The notes beneath the pieces were generated by a model that worked only from the letters and a program-made list of their open reading frames with translations, searched no databases and had not been told where the DNA came from. Positions 10,894-21,954 of a stretch of 64,000 bases of DNA are shown piece by piece. Origin of the DNA: Phascolarctos cinereus (Eukaryota; Chordata; Mammalia; Diprotodontia; Phascolarctidae); NCBI RefSeq assembly GCF_002099425.1, contig NW_018343992.1, positions 1,238,001 through 1,302,000 of the forward strand, written 5' to 3'. Position 1 is the first letter of the stretch. The number at the start of each line of letters is the position of its first letter. The position numbers and the translations under genes are program-made.

Positions 10894-11769
10894 TTCTCAT
10901 TGAAAAAACAATGGAATCTCTCCCCCCCCACACACACACATCCTTACAAATACATTTTTTCTCTTAGCAACTGTAAGAATAGTTCTTTTATTTAAGGAAA
11001 AAAATGAAAATGAGCTTCTTTTGGAAATTTTTTTTTCTAAACAATGTATTAGAACGTTCTTCCCAATAAAACCTTAGAGAACACTTCCTTGCTAGGGCCA
11101 GTAATCAAAGTCTACACCCCAAGAAACAAAAACATGTACTCATGGTGTATGAGATTTTCTCCAGTTGGACAAAAATGAAGCTTAAGGTACTGTCTTGTGG
11201 TTAAATGAGCAATGTCTTGCTGTTTCTTTCCCATCTTATTTTGCCTTCCCAGTTCATGGATTTACATTGGCATTATGTTTTAAGTAAAGTTTTCCTCATT
11301 ATTGAAAACACTGAGAAGAGTCTTTGAAAGTCCTTATCAATATTATCATTTTCATAGCTTGGATTTCTGTTGTGCCTTCTTTCTTTTCTTGGCCTGTAAA
11401 CTCTAGAGTTACCTTGGGCTCCCAAGACCAGGCCCTCATTGGCCTGCATTTTCCCATTCCACTACCCCTTATATTAGCGATGTCTGCAACAGTATAACAG
11501 AAAAGAACACTCACAAAGCAACGGAAACTGAATGCTATGATATTACAATAACCAAGCTTAGCCTGAAAGAAATGATGTGAAGTGACATCCCCTTCCCTTT
11601 TTTGAAGAAGTAAGGGACCACAGGTGTGGGACCCAACAAATAACATTAGATGTTTTTAGTTTGTTGACTATTTTTCACTGTTTTCTTTCCTTTTTAATTA
11701 TTTGTTACAAGAGATTGCCCACTGTGAGGGGTATGGAGATGGCTCCCTTGGGAAATATAAGTGATGCAA
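10894..11769. other. No recognised feature
   Basis: Mixed-composition DNA with no identifiable gene or repeat. A 115-codon open frame on the minus strand (11299-11646) has no recognisable domain or supporting context, so I do not call it a gene. Confidence 0.4.
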
Positions 11770-11801
11770 AAACACACACACATACACATGTGTGCACATG
11801 T

Positions 11802-11838
<37 letters not shown>
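11770..11838 (+). repeat. (CA)n microsatellite with internal TGTG inversion
   Basis: CA repeats on both sides of a short 'catgtgtgcacatgtgcaca' segment that is itself palindromic. The longest pure CA run is 11803-11838. Frames through it give histidine/threonine or cysteine/valine repeats that are not real proteins. Confidence 0.95.
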
Positions 11839-11840
<2 letters not shown>

Positions 11841-12270
11841 ATGGGCTGGATGCTAGTTCTAGTAGTTTTCCAGCAAAAGTAGATTGATCCAAAAAGTGAG
11901 TCATTACAGTTCAATGTCACCTGGGTAAGAAATCTATAATAGATCACCTCAGGGATCTGTTTAGCATTTTACCTATTTTTACACATGCCTACCTATCTTG
12001 CCTACCTAACTTACCTATCTATATAGACTACTTCATCCCCAAAGTTGACCATAGAGGGTACATCCAATATATCCAATATCCAGCCTCTTGCTTTCTCCCA
12101 ATATTGTGAGGGTACCATTGGGGCACTCATGTCCATCTACCTCCCATTGTTCACTCTCATCACATGACCAGTCAATCTTTTCATGTCATACAATTCATTG
12201 ATTTCATCCTTTACTCCTATTTTTCTTCATTTTTTCCCTTGAATTAAAAAAAATCAAATTCATAAGTACA
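11839..12270. other. No recognised feature
   Basis: Contains short direct repeats such as 'tacctatct'/'tacctaact' near 11982-12022 and 'atccaatat' twice near 12062-12080. No gene signal. Confidence 0.4.
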
Positions 12271-12274
12271 GTTA

Positions 12275-12750
12275 GGAGAGACTGGGCTAGAATATAGTTT
12301 GTCAGACAAAAAATTTGAGAGGTTTAGGGATTTGAAAGCTCAATATAAGTCAACAATATGAAATGGCAGCCAAGAAAATGAATATGATTTTAGGCTCTAT
12401 TGAGGGGGGTGTTTCCAGGAATAAAGAGGGAACAGTCCTACTGGCGTCTGCCCTGTTCAGATTGTATTTGGAGTTCAGCATTATGTTTTGGGGACCACAT
12501 TTTAGGAAGTGCATGAGACAAACACACTCAGAATGGTTCTGTATGAGGACCAGCTGGAGGACCGAGGGTTGTTAAACCTGGAGGAAAGAAGGGATTTGAG
12601 AATTGTATTCAAGTATCTGAAGGGTCATCACATAGAAGAGGGAGACAGAGGTAGGAGCAATGGGTAGAAGATGAATGGAGGTGAATTTAAGTTTTATGTC
12701 AGATAAATCTCCATAGGTTGGGGCTTCTTCATACTGGAGTTCTTTAATCA
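12275..12750 (+). mobile_element. L3/CR1 LINE, 3' portion
   Basis: Follows the L3/CR1 3' consensus in order: 'ctcaatataagtcaacaata', 'aggctctattgagggg', 'tttggggaccacattttagg', 'aacctggaggaaagaaggga', 'ttcaagtatctgaagggtca' and 'aggagcaatgggtagaag'. One of the oldest LINE classes here. Heavily mutated, non-coding. Confidence 0.75.
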
Positions 12751-12756
12751 AGAGCT

Positions 12757-12895
12757 AAATGATGAAGAAACTGAGGCCTAGAAAAGCTTGGTGACTTGCT
12801 CAGGGCCATAAAACTATTAAATGTCCAAGGTGGGGTTTGAACTCACATATTTCTAACCACGAGTACTGAGCTCTATTTACTATAGCAAACAAGAT
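12757..12895 (-). mobile_element. MIR-like SINE fragment, antisense
   Basis: Antisense CORE landmarks: 'gaagaaactgaggcctagaa', 'gtgacttgctcagggccata' and 'tttgaactcacatatttcta'. The head and the far 3' end are missing. Confidence 0.65.
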
Positions 12896-15799
12896 AATGT
12901 CATGTTGTCAAGTTATGTTGTAACCCTAACTTGCGCTTATAATGCAGCGAAGGCAGGAGAGGATTCTGAGAAGATGGCAGAGTAGGTCAGAAAACTTTTC
13001 AGCTCTCCAAATTTCCTCCATGATAAAAGACAATACATAGCTTCAAAGGGAAGGAGCAGCAGAAATAAACAAAAGTCAGGGTAAAGCAAAAGTTGTTCCC
13101 CTAAGACAACTTGAAAAGATCCCAGGAAAGACAGGACCTCCAGGGGCAGAGGTTTGTCCAGCATGAAGTGCAAACACCTCCATGTTCTGCAGAATTGACA
13201 AACAACAAGCCCTGGGGGCGGGGGGAGGGAGGCAGCCTCAGCCTTAGAAACCTTCATCTTATGACAGTGTGGGAGGTGTGATAGTGTGGCGGGTCTGACT
13301 GGCTGAGTGGGAGAAGACTAAAAGACCTTCACTGTCAAGGGACAAGTGGGGGAGAGGGAACTAGCACACACCTGGTGAGTGCAGTAGCAGAGGGGCATGG
13401 ACCCGGCTGGCTGTGGGCACTTGCAGAAGAGCAGAGTTCCTGGTTTCAGTTCCAGCGCAAAGGAGACAGCCGTTTTTTGCAGCCACTGGAGGGACCGAAG
13501 GGAGCAAAATCTTTTGAGGGACTGCATGGCTGGAGGCCCTAATTGTGGCTTAGGAGTGTAGAGGAGAGTCCAATGTTGAGCCTTGAGACAGACCTCAGAA
13601 AATAACAGTAAGAAGGACCTAAGACTTGGGGCATCATTCCCCATACATCCAGACTAGAAGAACTTGATTACACTAATAGCTGCTAAAATTTAAAAAAAAT
13701 AATATAATAAAATAATAAAATGAGTAAGCAAAGGAAAAAGAACTCAACCATAAGCAGCTACTGTGGGGATAGAGAAGATCTGGGTTTGTATTCAGAGGAA
13801 GGTAATGGAGCTAAAACAAACAAACAAACAAAAAAATTCCTTTTTCAATGAAAAACGTCAAATGGTCCCAAGTGCAATAAGAGTTCTTGGATGAACTTGA
13901 AATGGACTTTAAAAATCAAGAAAGAGAGATCGAGGAAATATTAGAAAAAAATAAGGACAATCCAAGAAAATCCAGAAAATGATTAAAAGAAAGTCAACTA
14001 ACTTGAAATAGAGAATCAAAAACTTAAGGAAGAAAATAATTCCTTAAAAACTAGAATTGACTGAGTATTGGAAATTCTTGGAAGAACTTGAAAAGGACTT
14101 TAAAAATCAAGTAAGAGAGATTGAAGCACAAAGAAAAATGAAACAAAATTTTTAAAAAATGAAAAAATAGAAGAGAATGTGAAACACCTCATCAGAAAAA
14201 CAACTGATTTGGAGAACAGATTGAGGAGAAATGATATAAGAATAGTCAGACTATCTGAAAATTATGACAAAAAAAATCTTGACACAATATTACAAGAAAT
14301 TATCAAGGAAAACTGTCCTGAAGTTCTAGAACAAGAGGGCAAAGCAGAAATAGAAAAAAATCCAATCTGTACCTGAAAGAGATCCCATGAGGAAAATTTA
14401 CAGGAATGTCATAGTCAAGTTTCAAAGCTCCCAGGTTAAGGAGAAAATATTGGAAGCAACAAGAAAAAAAAAATCAAAGTATCGTGAAGCTGCAATAAGG
14501 ATTACATGAGACCTAGCAGCCACTATGTTGAAGAACTGTACATCTTGGAATGCTACATTTCATAGAGCAAAAGAGCTGGGGTTATGACCAATGGTAACTT
14601 ATCCAGCAAAGTTAAGCACAATCCTGAATGGAAAAAAAATGGATATTCAAGGAACTGAAAGATTTTCAGGTATTTGTGACAAAGACAGCTGAATGTAAGG
14701 GAAAATTTGACATCTAACATCCAGGAGAAATTTAAGGTAAACATTAAAGACCAATTATAAGGGACTCAATAAAGTCAAATCGTTTACTTCTTGTATGTGA
14801 AAATATCATCCATACTGTTATGACTGTCATCATTATTTGGGTAATTTGAAAGCATGGGCTGAGCTGAGTACAAGGGGATAATTCTAAAAAAAAAACTGCG
14901 TAGGAAGGGATAAAAAAGAGTAATTATCTCATAGACATGAGAAAGGAAAAACTGATACAGAAGAAGCTAGTAGGTAGAAGGGTGGTTAGTGGTAGAACCT
15001 CACTTTCATCTGGAATGGGTTAAAGAGGAACGACATATGTATCTAGAAGGATATAAAAGTCTTTTAAATTCAGAAAGAAGTAAGAGGGCAAAGGGATAGG
15101 GTATGGAAAGGGAATAAGGGAGGGACTCTTGGAGGGGTGGATAGGTCCAGGAGTAGAAGGGCAAGGTAGCAGGTAAAAGTAAAGCAGAGGAGTGGGGAGG
15201 GTTACAAATAGGAAAAATAGGAAGGAGGAAAATATGCAATAAGTAATTATAGCTTAGAATGTGAATGGGATGAATTCATTCATAAACAGAAAATGATAGC
15301 AGAGGAAAAAAATCAAATTCAACAATATGTTGCTTTCATGAAATGCTGTAAAAATGAGAGATACACACAAAGATAAAATAAAGGGCTGGAGTAGAATTTA
15401 TTATGTAGAAAAAGCAGGAGTAGTAATCATGATCTCAAACAAAGTTAAAGCTAAAATAGATTTAAACAAAAGAAAAAATAGGGAAACTACACTATGTGTC
15501 AGCAGTATTATTCAATATTATTTTAGACTATTTAAAATAACTAGACAATATAAAATACCTGAGAGTATGCCTGCCAAAACAGAGACAGGAACATAATCAT
15601 AAAGCACTTTTTATACAAATAAAGCCATACCTAAATAACTGAAGTAATATTTATTGTTCATGGGTAGGTAAAGCCAATATAATTTAAAAAATGACAATTT
15701 TACCTAACTAATCTATTTATTCAATGCTATCCCAATTAAATTACCAAAAAATTATCTTACTGAGTTAGAAAAAATAATAACAAAGTTTATTTGGAAGAA

Positions 15800-15885
15800 C
15801 AAAAGGTCAGGAAATTTAAAAAATTTTTAAAAATTTAAAAAATAAAAAAAATTTTTAAAAATTTAAAAAAAAAATTTTAAAGGAA
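15800..15885. repeat. A/T-rich low-complexity run inside the L1
   Basis: Alternating A and T runs (aaatttaaaaaatttttaaa type). It falls where the L1 ORF2 remnant is interrupted and may have grown from the A-rich L1 strand. Confidence 0.8.
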
Positions 15886-16325
15886 AAAAGATGTAAAAGA
15901 AGCAAATTTAGCAATATCAGACCTTAAACTATATTATAAGGTGAGAGCATTATTGAAGGGTAAAATGGATAATTTAGATTATTTTAAATTAAAATTTTCA
16001 TGTTAAAGTAAAACCTATGCAGCCAAGAATAGAAGGAACGCAGAAAATTAGGGGGGTAAAACTTTCATGGACAATCTCTCAGATAGGATGTGATTAGATT
16101 GGAATATTGCTGTGGCGCAGGAAATGATGAGCTGATTGATTTAGAAAAACATCGAAAGACTTGAACTTATCAAAGAAAATGTTATCCACCCTCAGAGAAA
16201 CAGATAACAAGGGGAAATAAGCATAGTATGGTCTTACGTAAAATGTGTATGAGTCTATATGTGTATATATGTGCGTGTTTATAGATACTTGTGTAGGTAT
16301 ATATATATGTATATGTAGACATAGA

Positions 16326-16326
16326 T

Positions 16327-16391
<65 letters not shown>
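16326..16391 (+). repeat. (GATA)n microsatellite
   Basis: About 16 uninterrupted GATA units within the L1 3' UTR. The minus-strand frame reads as an isoleucine/tyrosine/leucine/serine repeat, an artefact. Confidence 0.97.
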
Positions 16392-16678
16392 GTTTAATTG
16401 TAGCCTTCTTTAGGGCAGGGAGTGGGGGAGGGAGGGGAAAAGTAAAGTAAAAAGTGCACAAGAGAGAACAAAAGAAAACCTAGAACAAAGCAAAGAAAAG
16501 CTGACCAGCTTTGAAAACAATTTGTAATATTTATTGAAATGGAAATTTATTGTTTTATATTTAATTCTGTCTTATGTTCTGCTGTGTACATGACAATGTT
16601 GTTTTTTCTTTTCTTGTTTTGTATTTGTTTAAAACGAATAAAATTTACAAAAGAAAAAGAAATAATGCAATGAAAGCA

Positions 16679-17020
16679 TTGGCTACAAAATCAATGCAGA
16701 ATTACCTAAAGTCCAGGAGAAGAAGCTTTGGAGCCAAGATTAGAGTATTATGTGTCTTCTTCTCTCTGAGGGATCAAAGAATAGGGTTGGACCCAAGAGG
16801 AACCACAGTTTGGAAATGTAGCACAGTCCAAAGAGACTATAACCTGATTTCTGCACCTAACATGAACTTAGGAATAAGGTTTAATAAAGGAGCAATGATC
16901 CTAATATTTCTGGAAATAGTACCAATTCAAAATTATCTGTTGCTAGAAGCTAGAATAGCTTTGCTTATTGTACAAGATGACTCAGAAAATTATACTTCAT
17001 AAAGTGTTAATAACAATAGC
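16679..17020. other. No recognised feature
   Basis: A 142-codon open frame (16574-17002) crosses from the L1 3' end into this stretch. It mixes L1 UTR with flanking DNA and shows no domain, so it is not a gene. Confidence 0.45.
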
Positions 17021-17252
17021 AGTCAGCTAGGTAGCACAGTCAATAGGGCCTGAAGTCAAGAAGACCCATTTTCATGAGTTCAAATCTGGTTTTAGACTCT
17101 TACGAGCTGTGTGACTTTGGACAAGTCACTTTACCCTGTTTGCCTCAGTTCCTCATCTGTAAAATGATCTGGAGAAGGAAATGGCAAACCAGTCCAGTGT
17201 CTTTCATGAAGAGTCAGACACGACTGAAACAACTCAACAACAACAAAAAGCA
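17021..17252 (+). mobile_element. MAR1-type CORE-SINE
   Basis: Head 'cagctaggtagcacagtcaa', CORE 'acgagctgtgtgactttgga', 'gatctggagaaggaaatggc', tail 'cagacacgactgaaacaact' followed by CAA units. The tail matches RTE/BovB ends. Slight internal deletion relative to other copies. Confidence 0.85.
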
Positions 17253-17255
17253 TTT

Positions 17256-17437
17256 ACATGTGCCAGGCGTTATGATAAGGGCTTTATAAATATTATCTCT
17301 TTGTAACCTCACAACAACACTGGGAGGTAGGTGCTATTATTATCCCTATATTACAGTGCAGGAAACTGAGGCAAACAGATCTTCCTGACTCCAGGAATGT
17401 TCTAGCTATTCTATCACCTAGCTGCCTAGCTAAGTGT
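17256..17437 (-). mobile_element. MIR SINE, antisense
   Basis: Antisense MIR: 'tttataaatattatctcttt', 'gggaggtaggtgctattatt', 'caggaaactgaggcaaacag' and 'cacctagctgcctagc' at the tRNA-like head. The middle CORE part is deleted. It is back to back with the MAR1 upstream. Confidence 0.75.
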
Positions 17438-17464
17438 TCCTTATTTGTACATTCTGTTTGTATT

Positions 17465-17690
17465 TGGTGATCCCAGAATGGCATAGTAGAAAGAACAGTG
17501 GATTTAGAGTCAGAGGACCTGGGTTCAAATTTAATACTTACATACCTGTGTCACTAAGGCAAGTAATTTTTTCTCTTAGGTCCTTGGTTTCTACAATGAT
17601 AGGCTTAAATCAAATATCCTCTAAGACTCTTTCCAGCTCTAAATCCTATGATCTTCTTACCAAAGTGACCTTCTAATGCTAGTACTCTGA
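17465..17690 (+). mobile_element. MIR3-like SINE
   Basis: Landmarks 'gaatggcatagtagaaagaa', 'gagtcagaggacctgggttc', 'acctgtgtcactaaggcaag' and terminal 'ctttccagctctaaatccta' fit the MIR3-type SINE order. Confidence 0.7.
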
Positions 17691-17860
17691 TTCTGTAGAC
17701 ATGTAGGTACTAAGCAATAGGAAGAGCCCCCCACCAACCCTTCACCAATACACTAGGAACTAACAATGTTGAAGGTGGAATAAGGAAGGTGTTTCACATA
17801 ACCTTTTCAAAGAATCCCAGTTCCCTCCCATTTCCCTCCCAGCATACTCAACTTTCTCCT

Positions 17861-17863
<3 letters not shown>

Positions 17864-17924
<61 letters not shown>
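17864..17924 (+). repeat. (CT)n microsatellite
   Basis: About 30 CT units. It sits in pyrimidine-rich DNA that is not clearly L2, unlike the tracts at 3.8 and 42.3 kb. Confidence 0.97.
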
Positions 17925-17927
<3 letters not shown>

Positions 17928-18270
17928 TCTTTCTTCCTCTTTTCCTTCTTCCCTCCCTTGATTTTATCAGAACCTAAGCATAGAAAATTCATTGTTAGAT
18001 CCTGCACTTGGGAAATGAAATAGATGCAGTGTGAACATGAAGACTGAATTTAAAATAAGATTAAAATTAAATTCATGCAACCCATCCAGTGGGAAAATAG
18101 AGTGGTATTTATCTATCCATCAATCCTGGTATAGTATCCTAGTTATCAGCCTCTCTGTCCTGTGTCTGGAAGGCTCAGTTTATGCAGAATTCTTGTGACA
18201 TGCTAATTAGTTTCTTTTACCATGAGAAGTCACAAGGAGAATCATTTCACTCTGGACACAACTTTATTTC
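17925..18270. other. No recognised feature
   Basis: Ordinary mixed DNA between a microsatellite and an L2 tail. No exon or RNA gene seen. Confidence 0.4.
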
Positions 18271-18365
18271 CTGAATGGAAATGTTGCTTTTCTTTGTATC
18301 TCTAGCACTTAGCACAGGGTCTAGTCCATTGTCAGTACTAAATAAAAAAAAAATTATTGTTTACT
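18271..18365 (+). mobile_element. L2 3' tail fragment
   Basis: Contains 'ctttgtatctctagcactta' and 'gcacagggtctagtccattg', then 'gtactaaataaa', the terminal part of the L2 3' UTR. Old and short. Confidence 0.55.
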
Positions 18366-18509
18366 TGGAGACCTGAAGTGAACTGGTAAGTGCATCAGAA
18401 AAAGGAATTGCTTTCATGCAACCCCAATTGAAAAGTGGAGAAGCCTGGAGAAAGACAAGAAAGAAGGGTAGTAGTAACAATATTATATAAATAATATAAT
18501 TATTATCAT

Positions 18510-18605
18510 AACAACAACAACTTATGTTCATGCTGTACTTGAAGGTTTGCAGAATGCCTTCCCATCAAAAGCCCTGTAAGGCAGGTAGAATTAGGCCCTT
18601 TAAAT
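18510..18605 (-). mobile_element. MIR fragment, antisense
   Basis: Contains an 'acttatgttcatgctgtact' start, 'gaaggtttgcagaatgcctt' and 'gccctgtaaggcaggtagaa', the antisense 3' portion of a MIR. Confidence 0.5.
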
Positions 18606-18965
18606 CTAAGCAACAGAACCAAAAGGAAACAAAAACATTAGTGATCAACTTGAAGTCACTCCCATCTTGCTGAGGGGGGTTGAAGGAAACATCTCAGAAA
18701 GTAAGGCCCCCAAAGAAGAAAGGACACAGAAATAGCAAAGCTGAGGCTCTGTTCTAAACCCCACCTACCTGATCCTGCGTAATTTACCAGTACTTCAAGA
18801 ATTGTGAAGTTTCTATATTAGATACATAAAGCCCATATCTGGCTCTTACATCTCAGTGCCACTGAGATATAGCAGATGAGCATTAAAAAAAAAAAGGCAA
18901 GTCAGTCATTTAATTAATTGGGCCCTTTAATTCTCCTTTTTAAAAGGTTATTGATGTGTTAGGTA
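18606..18965. other. No recognised feature
   Basis: No repeat family or gene identified. Confidence 0.4.
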
Positions 18966-18969
18966 TGGG

Positions 18970-19437
18970 ATATGCAGGGAGGACTAATATTTCTGGTGTG
19001 AGGGCTTGGTGGGCTCTTTTAAGGGCTATTCATCCACCTTTGATGTCTACCTGTCACCCAACTTCCACCTGTGGCTCCAATGAGCTGTAGTATGCAGGGA
19101 ATGTCTATCCCAAATATGTGAAGACTTCCCCCAGCAGAATGGGTAAACGAGAACAATTTGTTCCACCGGCCGTGAAGGTGGTTGAGGCAGATGCTGTGGA
19201 GCACTCGGAGCTTGGTCAGACATCAAAGACACCAAGATCCATCCACTGCATGCTGGGCCATTGCTGGGTGTCCTGACTTTTGCCTTGCCAATGGACTTCA
19301 ATGGTTCTGGAGGAGAGAGTGAGACTGACTACTTTGTTCAACTCTGCCTCATTTAAATCCAATTCATAAGTCAACATATCACCTGTGATGTCATTGTCTT
19401 CTTCAAAAAGGAAAGACAAACAACAAATAATTCTGCA
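18970..19437 (+). mobile_element. RTE-tailed interspersed repeat, long form, copy 1
   Basis: Matches the reverse complement of 39095-40372: 'ggtgtgagggcttg', 'ctcatccacctttgatgt'-like, 'gtcacccaacttccacctgt', 'ccactgcatgctgggccatt', and a 3' end 'cctcatttaaatccaattca' then 'gacaaacaacaaa'. The CAA-rich 3' end is like that of RTE-mobilised elements. I cannot name the family securely. Confidence 0.65.
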
Positions 19438-19439
19438 TG

Positions 19440-19710
19440 AGATCTCTACATACAGAGAAGAGCTTCCACAGTAGATGTTGTGAGTGAAACTTTTATCACA
19501 CATATTTCTTACATGTGTGCCTCACTACTATCAGGGTTTAAGTTTGAGCTTATGACATATATATACACAGGTATATATGTGGGAAGGAGCAAACCAAGTT
19601 TTTAGGAAAACATTTTGTATTAACTGCCTTTACCATGGTATCTAAGAGCAAAAGTAGCTGAACTCTGCAGACCCAAACTGCCAAATCTAGCAGAAGTTGG
19701 GAAATGCTAC
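19440..19710. other. No recognised feature
   Basis: Short spacer between the RTE-tailed repeat and a candidate LTR. Contains an AT-rich dinucleotide patch near 19557-19580. Confidence 0.4.
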
Positions 19711-20350
19711 TGTTGAGGTTTAGGGGTGCTGAGACCCCGAAATAGTGAGAGCAAGAGACATGGGTCCTGCCTGAATGAATTCAACCCAAGCCTTCTTTCA
19801 GGCAACGACAAGGTTTGTTAAAGATCTTCCACATTGGCCAGACTCTTAAGGAATCTGAACATTTGTGATACTCGGATTAACAAGCAGGCTAGATTGAATC
19901 TAAGCCCTTGGCCAGATCTGATCTGAGCACCTTAAAGGAGACAAGATGGATCTTATATACAGATAGACTGTGGGAGCAATCTAGGAGTGGCCAAGTAGTC
20001 TGGGGTGACTGAAGGAGGGGTCTAGGGAGGATGGTGATGGGAGTGACCAGTAGGCTAGGATGACTGGACCAAGAGAATGGGGTCTCGATAGAATCAAGTG
20101 TGAGAAGCAGCTGGAGTAGATCTGGAGGTAATAGACAATGAAGGGTTGGCCTAGGTTAAGGGTAACAGAGAATTGGGCATATTAAATGGGAAAATTCAAG
20201 GAGAGTTCAAGGGGGGTGGTGTTTCCAGATCCTGTACCCTATCATTTACCCTCAAACAAATGGGACCCTAGTTCTTTTGGGATAAGGGGCAAAGGTCTTG
20301 GCCTGGGCCCATACCCCATCACTATTGCTGCTGATGCTAGTTCTTCTTTT
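19711..20350 (-). mobile_element. Candidate LTR of an endogenous retrovirus (fossil), antisense
   Basis: Read on the minus strand it ends in ...ACCTCAACA and, ahead of that, has a TATA-like element near 19950-19960. It also has imperfect repeated blocks (plus strand 'gactgaaggagg', 'gactggaccaag') in the presumed U3. At its high-coordinate side it abuts a polypyrimidine tract following a CA, as expected for a polypurine tract before a 3' LTR. No second LTR was identified. It is an old, degraded fossil; the family and borders are uncertain. Confidence 0.4.
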
Positions 20351-20427
20351 CATCCTCCTCCTTCTTTCTTTTCCTCTTCCTCCCCTTTCCCCTCTTCCTC
20401 CTCTTCTTTCTCTTCCTTGTCTTCCTT
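20339..20427 (+). repeat. Polypyrimidine low-complexity tract
   Basis: Nearly pure C/T with a TCC/TTC pattern. It is either simple sequence or an expanded polypurine tract (on the minus strand) of the adjacent LTR fossil. Confidence 0.85.
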
Positions 20428-20569
20428 CACCACATATGGTCCCTTCTCCACCTGAGGCACCATATCCTTACACTTGGGTGCTCTGTCCATAGGAATATAT
20501 TTTTTGGTTTCTTATATTTTGTAAGATATTTTGGGGTTTAGGGGCTAGATATTTTAGATTTTGCCAACC

Positions 20570-20985
20570 TTTTCACATGATTTTTCTAAGAAAGACAAAC
20601 AAAATTAGGCTGTGTCCACGTTTAATTTCTCTCGCAAGCTGGCGACATGCATTTCATGGGAATTGGGCCTCCCTACGGGAGCCAGTCCAGAATTGGCTTG
20701 ATTTGGGAGTTGGGGTGCCCAGTTTATATACCTTTTCAACAAGGGCTGAAATTACCCTGCCTCCCAACAGGAGAAATATCTCTTCTATCAGATCACCCCC
20801 AACCATACCAGACCAGACCACTCACAACCCTGGGCTATCTAGGCAAAAGAATCTGTCTCTACCCATTCCTGAGCAGAACACAATTGAGCTTCCATACCTT
20901 TGATAAAATAAATTCAGGCTTCAGTTTGGGGTCTGACCTCAATGCAAGCTCATTATCAGTAATATCCTAGTGAAGAACTTTAAAA
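20570..20985 (-). mobile_element. LTR-like repeat fossil, copy A
   Basis: The right half shares ordered blocks with 28279-28440: 'ccctgggctatctaggcaaa', 'atctgtctctaccca', 'gaacacaattgagcttcc' and 'ctcattatcagtaatatcct'. It looks like part of an LTR element rather than a SINE or LINE, but I did not identify matching termini. It may belong to the same insertion as 19711-20350. Confidence 0.35.
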
Positions 20986-21172
20986 AAAGGGGCTGGGGAG
21001 TGGAGCTCTGAGTATCCAAGATAAAAATAATTTCTCACAATTTGAATTTTAATTAATTTTATTAAAATATTTTAAAAATCTGGGACAATTTACATTTTTG
21101 TACTATGCAATTTTCATTTACAATTTCTTGAAATATAGCTCTGAAAAATAGGCTTTTAAAAAGTCCATTGTT
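20986..21172. other. AT-rich spacer with SINE target site
   Basis: Ends with AAAAAGTCCATTG (21158-21170), which is repeated after the next SINE. Confidence 0.6.
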
Positions 21173-21321
21173 GGGGCAGCTAGGTGGCACATTGGATAGA
21201 GCTCCAGCCTTGAGTCAGGAGAACCTGAGTTCAAATCCGGCCTCAGACACTTGACACTTACTAGCTGTGTGACCCTGGACAAGTCACTTAACCCCAACTA
21301 CCTCATCAAAAAGCAAAAAAA
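21173..21321 (+). mobile_element. WSINE1-like SINE with target-site duplication
   Basis: Full-length ~145 bp SINE: head 'gggcagctaggtggcacatt', 'gagttcaaatccggcctcag', 'tagctgtgtgaccctggaca', 'cacttaaccccaactacctc' and an A-rich tail. Flanking AAAAGTCCATTG occurs at 21159-21170 and 21323-21334 as a perfect duplication. The intact duplication and low divergence make it one of the younger insertions here. Confidence 0.9.
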
Positions 21322-21334
21322 AAAAAGTCCATTG

Positions 21335-21569
21335 AGTTTCAAAAGTAGCTACTTGACTACCCTTTAAACCCCAATCACTCTGGCTTTCACTGAATGGCAA
21401 ACAATAGCCCCTAACCCAAATCAGTGGCTCATTGTTTACATTTTGATGGCTTAGAATGAGTGTAAATAGCAATTATTTTCTGTTCTGGACAGAAATAGGA
21501 CCTTTGCCTCCCAGACAGACGTTTTTGTTGTGGTAAATTGGGCTATCTTTTGTCTTACACCTAGCCCTT
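21335..21569. other. No recognised feature
   Basis: Unassigned sequence between two repeats. Confidence 0.4.
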
Positions 21570-21832
21570 AGACATTGAATGGATGTGGCCTCAGACAAAG
21601 TGAGACCTGGGAAAGGCCTTAAGTTAGAAAGGCCAAGGTCACCCACTGCATCCTGGGCCATCACCCAGTCATCTTCACTTTTGTCTTGCCACCAGACTTC
21701 TATGACTCTGGAGGAGAGAATGAGGCTGACCACTTTGTGCAACTCTGTCTCACTTAAATCCAATTCACCCATGAGTCAAGACATCATCCTTGTGATGTCA
21801 TTGGTCTTCTTCAAAACAAAGGATGAACAATC
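21570..21832 (+). mobile_element. RTE-tailed interspersed repeat, short form, copy 2
   Basis: 5' block 'gcctcagacaaagtgagacc', 'ctgggaaaggccttaagtta', shared middle 'cactgcatcctgggccatca', 3' block 'tctcacttaaatccaattca' and 'caaaggatgaacaatca'. Shares its 3' ~220 bp with the long form but has a different 5' part. Confidence 0.7.
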
Positions 21833-21954
21833 ACTTTGTGGGAGGTAGGTCTCCTGTAACAAAGTAGGGCAATTCAGTCAAATGACTAATACACTGTGAT
21901 CTTGTTCGAAAGATCTTATTTCACATCTGTAGCACTCACCCCCAACCTCTTTGT

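Larger units (their letters stand above)
12956..16662 (+). mobile_element. L1 LINE with both ends but most of ORF2 deleted
   Basis: The 5' end resembles an L1 5' UTR start (GAAGATGGCAGAGTAGG at 12971). ORF1 coiled-coil and RNA-binding remnants occur at 13900-14400, including 'LENRLRRNDIRIVRLSE' (about 14209-14259). ORF2 endonuclease start is near 15240-15480, with late ORF2 pieces near 15690-15960 and a 3' UTR to an A-rich tail at 16620-16662. Flanks 12940-12955 and 16663-16678 match at 13 of 16 bases, all differences being transitions, which fits an aged target-site duplication. At 3.7 kb it is short because the central ORF2, including the RT core, is missing. A HAL1-like lineage is an alternative. 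Confidence 0.7.

Noticed and set aside
11299-11646. 115-codon minus-strand frame
   Set aside because: No motif, no flanking splice-like signals and no neighbouring exon candidates.
16326-16391. Regular tandem units that could be mistaken for a CRISPR array
   Set aside because: Units are 4 bp GATA with no spacers; a simple microsatellite in a vertebrate genome.
16574-17002. 142-codon open frame
   Set aside because: It spans the L1 3' UTR and unrelated flank; no domain, no splice context, AT-rich chance frame.
20620-20650. A primer-binding site hinted at by 'tggcgacatgcatttc'
   Set aside because: The sequence after TGG does not look like the complement of a tRNA T-arm and there is no LTR end at the right spacing.
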